In this document: positions 34,201 to 46,200 of the stretch, one piece after another
Numbering within the stretch: the stretch's first letter is position 1
Layout: every line of letters begins with the position of its first letter
Origin: Limnoperna fortunei
Taxonomy: Eukaryota > Mollusca > Bivalvia > Mytilida > Modiolidae
Direction: 5' to 3'
Assembly (NCBI GenBank): GCA_944474755.1
Contig: OX104118.1
Span: 70,313,575-70,377,574 of the forward strand
DNA: 64,000 bases
Notes under the pieces: generated by a model
Database searches by the model: none
What the model saw: the letters and a program-made list of their open reading frames with translations, nothing else
Told to the model about the DNA's origin: nothing
Translations under genes and position numbers: made by a program

Positions 34201-37200
34201 GTAAGCTTAAAATCAAAATTCAGTCATTATATATTAATATATGGGCTAATCCAAATCGGCTTAGGTATCATCCCGAGACCCCCATATTAGCCCGAGACAG
34301 AGTCGAGGGCCTATATTGTTCGAGGGATGATACCCAGGCCGATATGGATTAGCCCATATATTAATCTTTTAATCATATTCTTCCGACAATAAGAATAACT
34401 AAAATGAGTACAAATAACAATTTTATTATTTTGCAACAAATAATGAACTGTAAGATTTTCAACTAATTTCTCTTTGCCTCCGATGTCTAAAAACCGTTCA
34501 GGCTCGGCCATTGTCGATATTGATGTAGACGTACCGGAAGTAAAATGAACGAGATGTTCCTAATACGGGGTTATCAGACCGGGGTGTTCAAATACGGGTC
34601 GGTCATTTCCGGTCGTATACAATATGCAAAATTCCTATTATTTAGCCATAAGTTTATGATAATTAAAGATAGATGCATAAATATTTGCGGTTAATTATGA
34701 TTTTTCATAAATAAATGTGAATTACAGTATTGCATACACGAACAAGTAGACATGGCTAGAACAAACGTACATTAAGAAACTTTAGAATGTTTGTAGACAA
34801 CCATAAATTTATTGTAGGTTCGTAGATTTAGAAATAAAAAAAATAATAAACTAAATTATTGATACAAATATTACGCATATTTACACAATTGTGTATATTT
34901 GTTTTTAAGCGCAATTATATATTGGAGAAAACTTATCATTTAATAAGTTTACTTTGTTATGTATCATAAACAAACAAAAGTGTATTAGTGCAAGATTGAA
35001 ACTTAATTTTTTAATGAACAAACACGTTCATTGAATATGTTTATATTATTTATACATTTTATAAAAGTAAAACAAAATTCGTGTCATTGTACAATTATTA
35101 AAGTATATGTATCGTCAATAATCCAATCAAATGACAGATTCTGGATTGGACTGATCGTACTTATCGTTGACAACTACAAGTCAATGACAAATTAATTCTT
35201 TTGGATAGATATATTCGTCAGCAAACAGTCAACGGTCAGCATTAGGTCATCAATCCGTAACCAATCAGTCCTCAGTCAGTTTTGCCATCAGTGTTGCATT
35301 TATGAGTGCATGCAATGTGTAACTAGGGTTGGTAAAAAGATAAAAAAAAGTCACCATAAACATGTTTGACGAATGTTTTTAATGTCTATATATGAGGTGT
35401 AGTTCTGGCATTATTCAACTCGTGGCTACATACACTAACAACTTCGATGTTTCTTCTATTAACGAGTCATTGCGCTATATATTAATATTGAATCAAAATA
35501 ACGGTGTAATATTTTCTGGTTTACAGGTCAATAAGCCAGTGTCAGTTATGTTGAGAGATAAAGACTACGGAAAAACAAAAGCCAATATTAGTGAAGGTTA
35601 GAAATACTTAATCAAACCTATTTTGTAAGATAAATAGATTTTCTGTCAGATGGAAGCGAACAGATACCTGAGGGGTAATTTCAAACAAAGAACAAAACAA
35701 CAAAACATACAAAGGCCTTATTATGGGGACGTTATTGCGCTTGGTCTTTAGTCAGCTGTTTGAATACTTATTTTGCAATTGTACAATTATGCTAAAATTG
35801 TTCATTCTGTGTAATGCACATAATTATCAATAATCATGTTCTTTATTGTTGAATCCACCGTGTCTTCTTGATGTTTTTGTAACGACTAAATATTTATTTG
35901 ACATTGAACTATTTGATTATATCAAATTTACCACTACTAGTTTCCTCTTATTTATTAAAACTACATGTAACAGCAAATTTCGTTTATTATAAAATTACAG
36001 ACAGACTTGCACAAGAGAGCGAACTGAGTGATGTTGGAACTGAATGTGATGAAGACATTTCAGATTTAACATCAGCCAAGTTAGATTCATCAACAACATC
36101 TGGATATGAATCGGACATAGAATATCGAGTAAAGTGCAAACAATCTTTTGTTAGCAGATTAAGTAAGAGTGTTCCAGAAAGGTCAAATATTTCAATGCGA
36201 ATTCAAGAAGTTTCCGAACCATCTGGGTATGAAACCCCGACTGATGTAGATATAACATCGGAAGCTTTACATCCTGCTAACAACAGCTCAGATACAGGGA
36301 AAAAATCCATATCTGGTAAATTACGAAACCAAAGATATAGAACCACATACAACATTGAGTTAGATTCGGATGATGAAGACATTGAAACGACTGATTCAAG
36401 ATCACATCTTAATTATTATCAGCAATCATGTCAACTGCAAGCTACTTTTAACGATAATGATTACTTTTGCAAATTTGCAATACATAATGGCTTACAACTA
36501 TCAAAACGCTGCGTTACACGACTTACTTGTGAAATGGAAGAATCAAAGAAAGAGAAATACACCCATTTTTACGCTCCCTTCATAGAAAGAGGAGAGCTTT
36601 TAAAACTTTTAGCGAAGGAACCAAACAAGTACAAATCCGGTACTTTGTTTATTGAGTCATCCCATGGTGCAATTTGTAAAGTGAGAAATCCCTTAGATAA
36701 AGTACAAAAAGTGTTAATATCGGGTCGTTCGAAATGTGGGAAAGCGTACAACGAGGACGAGGTTGTTGTTAAATTATTGCACAACACAATGACAGATCTC
36801 CCAGCAAAGGTGTATGGTAAAGTGATTGGTCTTCTTGAACGAAGTAAAAAAAAGGACATTGATCATCCAGTCTTTCTTTGTGAACTTGACAGCTTCGACA
36901 ACGACCAGGTTAAACCTATTTGCAAGACAATACCAAAACTACAATTATTGCAATCAAAGCGTAATAAGAACTACTTTTCTGTAGACCTGTACAAATATAA
37001 TGCAGAAAAAAAGGACTTGGTAATTGAACGTTCAATTAAGATAACACCGAGTAGACGTCGGAGGTACCTTTTTTATGTCGTGTATATTTCTTGGACAACT
37101 ATTTATCCAACAGCAGTTGCAATAGGGTTTCATAGCCCAACAAAACAACTACTTAGTGGACTGACAATTCTAGAATTGCAATTTGAAGTTCCGACAATTT

Positions 37201-40200
37201 ATAAACCCAGTACTGTTTCCAGAACGCAGAACAAACTAGATGCAAGATTTCAAGATTTGAAATCAAACAGAGCAGATTTTACAAAGAGGTTAAAAGTATT
37301 TACTATAGATCCCAAATTAACAGATGTTTTTGACGACGCCATAAGTGTTGAAAGGTTAGATAGAGGGCGATTTAGAGTAGGCGTGCACATATCAGACGTC
37401 ACAGCTTACATAGAAAAAGACGATGACATTGATATTGAAGCACGAGAACGTGGTACTACATTTTTTGTCGGACAATACTGCGATCCACATTACATGCTTC
37501 CTGAACCGTTGAGCACAGATACATGTAGCTTACGTCCTGGATGTTCCAGACTTACTATTACGGTTTTCTTGTATTTTAGCAAGGACCTTAAGTTTGAAGG
37601 TTATAGATTTCTTAAAAGTTGTGTTCAATCATCGGCACAACTCACATATGAATATGTCCAAAAAGTAATTGACGGACACACTACTTCGGAGAAATTTCAA
37701 GATGAAATAACATTATTGTTTGAAATATCCACAGCCATTCGAAAACATCGACTTGACATGGCGACGTTTGGAATTCCTCTTGAATATGGGCTTTCTGACG
37801 ACATTGAAACTGAAACAGATTGCTTTCAAGCATATTATGTAATTGAAGAGTTTATGATACTAACAAATGAATCAGTTGCAAAATATTTAATGCAAAAAAA
37901 GTATTTTAATGAGTGTGTACCACTAAGGTGTCAGGATGCGCCTTCCACAAAGAGAGTTCAAGATTGGTTGCAATCATATCCGCAGATAATTGATCAAATT
38001 GTTCAGTTACAAGGAGTTAAGCCACAGATATGGACAACGATCAAATTGCAAAACATTGATTTAAAAGCACTTAGGTATGCTGATATCAGCTTTATCCAGA
38101 AATGGGTATGGTCTGAAATTGCAAGCCATATGCAGAATGAAAGATATAATGAAGCATTAAAAATGGTTTGTAAAGATGAACTTCATCCTTTTCAGGCGAT
38201 TGCGTTAGATGAATGGTTTAGTATTCAGGAAAATGCCGTATACAGATGCTCCGGTTGTCTTACTGAAAAACGAGAAGGTAGCCACTTTGGACTTAACAAA
38301 TTTCCCTACTTGCATTTTACAGCACCAATTAGAAGATACATTGACATTGTTGTACATAGACTTTTGCATGCAGCATTGAACAACGATCCGGTACCGTATA
38401 AACGTGAAGAAGTGAGAGAAATCTGCTCTCATATGAACATGGTATCAATGAAATCCAATCAATACAAAAAAAAATGTCAGTCACTTCTTCTAGCTCATGA
38501 AGTGCTTAAACAACCAAAAGTTATTTATGGGTTTGTGAAAAAGTTTACTGATCAGGATATTTGCTTTATTCTACCAGGTTTTGGATACATAAATGAAGAG
38601 AACAGATCAATAATGCTTAATGATTTAGATGTATGTTGCCAGCCTGAATTCAAAACCGACACTGAGAAAATCAATACAGCTGTAAATAGAGAAATATTAA
38701 TATTGAATTGGGATCGTCGAATATACTCAAAATTAGAATGGAGACCAAAACCAAAAAACGGAAGAATAGGTTATCAGTGGGCAGCAAAAGATGAAGCACA
38801 GCGAATTGATCCTCATCAGCGAATAGGGATACATCATTTAAAAAAATGGCTACAATATGTAAATTCAGCATGTACAAATGATTTTACAAAATGTGCAAAG
38901 CTATTTCAACAAGGCGATGACAATTCCAATCTTTTCAGATATGTTGCAACAACATTTAATACTGAATATGATGTCAACTCCGAAATAGAAAGAAAACAAA
39001 CGGATACATTACTCTTCCACATAGATAGGGAAAGGGCTACATCTGGCAATTTAGAAGAACGCGTTGAGGAAAATAACACACATAAAGATAACACGAATGA
39101 CGTTAAAAAAATCCCTGCCATTATAACAAAGCAATCATCAAAGTTTACAATGTCGTTTAGTCATGGTCAAGTAGTTGCAGTCCAACTTTCCTCAGATATT
39201 TATAAGGGAATATTAACACCATATATACAAATCGTTGACATGACAGAAAATGTTAAATTCTGCACTGAACACATGCGGGATCCCGTTCACTGTCTAGCAA
39301 AATACTCAGTAGAGAAACCGAAATTGAAGTATGATAGCATAGAACAATACAAAGACGTTTGGATTCCAATTGTCATGATGGAAAGTGTAATGGGTGCGGT
39401 GAGATCGGACACAATAACTATCAATGAGGTAGATATTACATTTCGAGACGACGGGGGGTATTTTGTATTACGCAGTCAGTATTGTGACGAGAGAAACATT
39501 GTTCTTGGGCCGATGAAGATAGGATTTCTAGATAAAGATATCCTAACATATGGCAAAGAGGAACGTAGCACTTATCTTGTGCATAGAACAGACTACCTGT
39601 GTATTAAATGCCAAGTCATTAAAAATGTTAAGACCTCAGAAGAAGGCTATCGGACGAAGCATGTTAAATGGAATATGTTGCGGCCTGATGAATATTATAT
39701 TTGGTCTACACATGCAAAAATAACACAGGTCAATCAGTGCAAAAACACTGGATACACAGCTGTTTATTTCCGTTTTACCAACAACTCCAAGTATCCTCCT
39801 CCTGAACTGTCTAGAACCACTTCTAAGCAGAGATGTAGTGTAGAGATACTTCAAAAGTCAGCATTAGACCAGTAAGTTTCGTATAAGTTTCTACTTAGTT
39901 AAGATATCGAACAAAGTAAAACTAACTTTACACTGATACAACCCTTTTACATTTATTGGAGAATCGTTACATGAACTAATGTTTAGTCATAATCAACTAA
40001 ACAGGCAAATAATATTTTTATTTTACGAATGTATTGATGACAACAAGTTGGAATATATATTCAATTCTATAATTTTATCATACTGTATAATATAATTTTT
40101 TTAATCTGATCAAACATAGTTCACATAAAATATCAGTTGAGTTAAAGACAAGACAGTAAAAAAGGATCATTGCTGGTGTTGAATCGATATAAACCAAATT

Positions 40201-43200
40201 GACATATTTTTCTAGATAATACCAATTGGCGATTCTATATATTGCTAATATAGCAATGTAGATAAACAGCTAATATGCATTACACTTATCAATTATTTAG
40301 TTAGTTAAGAAGTTTGAAAAATCTTCATTTTTAACAAAATATAATAAACATATTAAAAACCTTATTCTTTATAAATATAATGAAAACGAACTGTCGTCCT
40401 CTTATTGCTTACTGCAATATATCACATTATGTAAAAATTGACAAAATTCTTACTATACATTTGTCTCAATATGCAAAATGTTTGTGTATTGTTTGGCAAT
40501 GTATTATGTAAAGTACACAGTACTTATATATGTGCATGTATTATGAATATACTCATATGTTGTTCTGCAGGCGGGTTGAATGTGCACTTATGTTTCTGGA
40601 CAAATCATCAATCCTTGCAAGAGTTATTGCGCAAAGATTGGACATACCAGAATATGGTAAGGCGTTTCAGTCGTGCAAATTGGAAAAGCTTGTTTGAATA
40701 ATTAGTACCAAAGTTTCTGTGTTTTATATGTCTACTCAGAAAATTAAATCGTATAGTCAGTAATACTTCTCAAAATACTGTGTAACTGTAATGCGAATAT
40801 CGCTAAGGTTTGTCAGATTTGAATAGGTAATGTATGACCTGATACCATATCAACCAATAAATAAATATCAAGAAATGTCAAGGCATTTTCTGCGAAGAAT
40901 CGAGATTAACAGTTGTTTTGTATATCAATGCACTCAAATGTATGACATTAAGAAAAGACACAACACAAAAACCCAATATTGAGCAACATGAAATCCACTA
41001 AAAACCGCCGGTGGGTCCACATGCTCATTTATGTTTTTGCAAAACCCACTTCATTAATGAAATATATCATGAAGACCAAAACATGTCGGAGAATCAATTT
41101 TGCAATTTTGAAAGCAATGTTTCCTTATTATTCACGAGTAACACTTGGAATTGCATAGCTTGCCTCTAGAGTAACTTAAAATTTGTTTACGGCTTAATAC
41201 AGGTAGCTTGTTCATATTATTATTTATCTGTAAGCTGGCCTTTTAGAAAAATCTAAGGCATTTGTCTTGAAATGAAAAGCATTTTTATTTCAGATAAAGA
41301 TCACAGCCACATAAAAACTATTAAAAAATCGGATGTGGATATTGGCCTTCCTGCAAATAACAAAAAACAAAAAGCAGCAATTTTGATGGCTCTAAGAAAA
41401 AGGTTCAGTCTAATTCATGGTCCTCCAGGTAACATTATTGTTTTGTAACTAACAATAATGTAGACACATCACTTACATAATTGTTAGTTAAAAAATACAA
41501 TATAACCGACATAAGTCAAGGAAGATACGCGGATTGTGACAATCGTATACAACACAAAAGAAAAACCAAAATGTGTATCCCAAACCAAATAAAAAGCATG
41601 ATAATACGAATGTGCTCTGGACGAATAAGCAGAACCTGCATCTATTAAGACACCCTTTCAGTTATCTCATTTAAGTTCATTGGGTGCAAGCCAATGGGAA
41701 GTGTTGTCATCACGTGGCGTCAATCGGTTGGTTGACTAAAGCATTAAAAATTTTCCTTCTTAAAGTTCAAGTCCATTAACTCAATTGGTATCCGGGAGTT
41801 CTTGTACATACATTTCGCAGTTCATCTTAACTGTGTAATGATGTCCCAAAAATTACTAATGAAGATTAAAAATGTTGTTAGTCCGAAACAGTCAGGATTT
41901 ACACAGATTCCTATTATTGCAGTGCCTAATAGATTGTAAGTGAGAGAAAAATGATAAATTGTAAAATAGTAGTGTTTCACTAAATCACAAAAAAAACGAA
42001 TAATCAACACAATGGTTCTTTATTTTCATATGTTGCCATTAATATAAGTGGAAAATACCCTGTAATTATAATAGAGTTATAAATATATGTTTTAAAATAA
42101 AATAACACACTATGTTGACATGAAAAGTATTATACTACTTCTAGTTTTTAGTAAAATGAATGTTTTCTTTGAAAAAGTTATCATTAATATGCACTTGCAT
42201 TATTATATGCACATCCAGTTAAAAAATTACACAGATAATGTGCTAAGACTCAATTAAAAAAATAATAATAATACATGTTAACATAATGCTGCTGGTTTTA
42301 AAATCTAGAGGCTCCTAGGAACATGCATCCTTACCTGAACCTAAAACCAATTGAACAACTATGCAATTCCTTTTTATCTAGCTCTTCTTTCCTATAGGAA
42401 ATTGTACCAACTCTTCTGCAAAAATCATTACTTTTGACGAATCTCTCCTATACGGCTTTCAAGATATTTACGAAAAATGAATCAAATCGACGATTTTGAT
42501 GATTTAGGGGAGTCGTCAAACAACTTCAACTCAATGGAGAGTCTTTTGGAACTTTAGATTTCCTGTTTCTGTTAAACATTTTAAACCATAATAAAAAAAC
42601 TATATCTTGACCCTTGTTCGATTTTTAGCCAACGTAGCTATGTTGGTTGGTCAGCCATCATGATTTGTGAAATTTTGGTTGAAGACCTTTTTAAGATGGT
42701 GTGTGCAATGTTTCAAAGCAGTTCTATCAGTGGTTTTGGTGGAAATAACAGTTCAAGTGTTATAAGTCCTAAACGGTTAATCAGTCAATCTTGACCCTGT
42801 AGCCATGTTTGTAGCGCTCACATAGTTGAACAATCAGGGATATAATTTTTTTCTCCTGTTCTTATAATTTTCAAGATTTTGAAAGAATGGCAAGGATCAT
42901 ATTTAGGGGCAATAACTACTACAAGGGTTCGTCGTACAACTTCTACTCAATAGAGAATTTTGTAAAGCTTTTGAAACGAAAGAAGGAAAGTCTTCGGTTT
43001 TCCTGTATCAGGTATACTTTTTAAACTATAAGCCAAAAAACTTAACCCCGTCCTTTTTTTAGCCACTATGGCCAAGTTGATTTGTATGGGGACATGATTT
43101 GTTAACGACGACGGACGCCCAGTAATGAAAATTACTCACATGACTCTTCGGGTCAGGTGGCAAAACACAAAAATACAAACATAATAACCTATATGATATG

Positions 43201-46200
43201 TTTTATGAAGGCTACACTTAAAAACTGTGACTTCTTATAAGTTCAGAGGTAACAAAACATCATATTCCTAAAGTAGAAATATTTGTCAAATATTTGCAGA
43301 AATCAAGAATTATTTTACTCGTTCCACAACTTTCAGAAATATCATTCATACTTGAAACGTTAGGGTTCGGAATGTTAGGAAAAAAATAACCTGAAACATG
43401 GAATAACTTCAATCAAAAGTAAACTTTTTCCAAAACCATTAATGAAAACCTAAACAAAAATGGATTTTACCAGTCCCAAAGACAAAGGGAGAAATCATAA
43501 TATCCCCGCCTACAAATCACTGACCCATGAACCTAAAAAAGTATACCTGAACAAATACCTTTAGAAGACAGCAACTCAGTATAAAAACACAATCAGTAAC
43601 TGCTGGTATGTTAAAATATGTAAATAAGAATTAGCAAAGAAATAACAGTTACAGTAAATAAATCCTCTCCACTATAGTTAATGCTAAAACAATAATAAAA
43701 AATTGTTAAATACATTTAAGGAATACTTTAAATTTCAGAGCAGGTTATAAGATATAGTATGGTTTGGGTCTGTTTACGCTTAATAAACCGCGAAGCGGTT
43801 TATGAATGGTGTAAACAGACCCAAACCATATTATATCGTATAACCTGTTCAGAAATTTGAAATATTCCTTATGATTTAATTATACTATAAATTTTAATGT
43901 TAGATTTTCTGATTGACAATATATTCGTCATGTTTGGAGGACATGTTTTTCAACAGACTGTTGGTATTCCAATGGGTACTAATTGCGCTCCTCTCCTCGC
44001 CAACCTCTTTTTGTACTCTTATGAGACTGAGTTCCTAGAAGGCCTGCTGAAGAAGAAAGAAAAGACACTGGCCCAGACCTTTAATTTAACATTCCGCTAT
44101 ATCGATGATGTTTTGTCCCTCAACAATGCTAAATTTGGTGACTATTTACATTCAATTTACCCTAGCGAGCTTGAAATTAAAGACACCACCGATACACTAA
44201 GTTCAGCCTCTTACGTAGACCTACTTCTCGAAATAGACTCAGGTAAACTACAAACTAGACTCTACGACAAACGTGATGACTTCAACTTTCCAATTGTCAA
44301 CTTCCCGTTCATCGATAGCAACATTCCAGCAGCTCCAGCGTATGGTGTGTACATTTCACAACTTATACGTTATTCTAGATCCTGCGATCGGTATTCCGAT
44401 TTTCTAGACCGATCCCTGTTGTTGACTGCTAAACTACTCAACCAAGGGTTTGTTGCACCTTGGTTGATGTTATCTCTCCAGAAGTTTTATGGTCGTCACC
44501 ATGACTTAATTGATCGTTATGGGAATTCAGTGTCTCAAATACGATCTGACATGTTTGCTGAGTCATAGGTAGTGATTCCTATTCCTGGATTTGACTTTTC
44601 CCTAGGCATGACAATGAGTAACTCGACGGGTGTCTAATTAGAGGCAGGCACTGCTTACTCGTCCGGAGCACCTGAGTGCACCCATGGTTTTTATTGGGTT
44701 CGGGTTACTCTCTTTCTGTTTTTTGTGTTTTTGGTTTTTATGTTGCGTTTTGTCTATATCCGGATTTGTAACTGTCCCTTGACTTTTGGCTCTTGTTGTT
44801 CGGTCGGTTTTCTTTGCTATTTTTCTTTTAACAATTTTTTATAGTAAAAACGTCAATGATGTCATGGAACTATTTTGCATTTTAACGGCGTAAGAATAGG
44901 ACAAAGGTTACGCAAGTTATATCTTATAATATGGGTTGCTCGATTTGAATTAACCAATCAGATTTCAGCTTTCAAAGCAAATTAAATTATATGCTTATAA
45001 AAATGTAAAAATCTAGCAATACCACAGTAATACTTTCTGATAATTTGGAACAATATTATATGTTTTAGATATCTTTGCCGAGTATCGAAGGTCCTTTATA
45101 AAGATTGTTTATGTTAATTACACCTGCTCTTTAATAGAGAATACAATTTTTGGAATCTTTGAAGGCCCTTAGAAAAATTATATTTTATAGCACTGTATTT
45201 TAATCAGTATGACTGCATTATTATTAACTGTTGAAGCTGTGCTATTTTCATTACATTTTTAGGTGCGCGTTGCCAGACTACTAATAGTCTATTATTTAAC
45301 AATATTTGATGTTACTTTTAGGAACTGGAAAAACTAATACGGCCATAAAGCTTGTTTATTTGTTTAATGAAATAAACAGAAGACTAGAACTAAAAGGAGA
45401 AGACAGGAAACGTATATTATTTTGTGGGCCTTCGAATAAATCTGTTGATCTTGTAGCAGGTTATGTATTTAATAGCGTTCATTGCTTTAAATATTATTCA
45501 CTTTTGCGCTTATTGCGTAAGCAGCAATTCTAAATGAAAAATCGTATTTAAAGCAGATAATATACAATTAAAACACCAACCTGATAGGTATAGATTACTT
45601 TTATTGTTAACAGAAAATCTAGTGAGAACCAAAGAATGAAAAACTGCATGCCATCTCCTTTGTTTTCGTTTTTGAAATTATGAACATAAGCAATACAGTA
45701 CTTGTATATTTTGAGTCAACCATTTATGCTCCTTTAAGAAAAGGTTGTCTGTGCTGAATTATAGTTAACACGATAAAACGGTAAGGTACATTTCAAGCTA
45801 AACGACCATGAAATGATGAACGCGCTTCATTTTAACAGTTTCCATGCTTGTCAATAGACAAATAACATTCTATTGTTTCTAAATGATGATTTGGATAGCA
45901 GCAGAAGTTTTTCGATATATCAGAAATATATATTAATAGTATAATTGTTTTACAGCTCGACTTTTAGAGAAACACAACAAAGACAGTCCAAAGATTGCAC
46001 GATTATATGGTGGATCTCTGGCAAACCATGACTTCCCTATACCTGGAAAGTTTTATTCAAATAAAAAAGGATCGGGAGATGAAAAACCGGATCAAAAATT
46101 GAAATCTGTGTCCGTTCACTGGCTCATACGTGAGCCTGGAAAACCATATTCATCAGAAATAAAGGAATTCGAGGAGCAACTTAAAGATAGCAGTAAGCTA

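Larger units (their letters stand above)
31911..35526 (+). other. Gene 2 intron 4 (3.6 kb)
   Basis: Contains a dispersed repeat (33650-33725) and a perfect-looking hairpin (34233-34365). No additional phase 0-0 exon could be supported; a short missed exon is possible. Confidence 0.4.
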
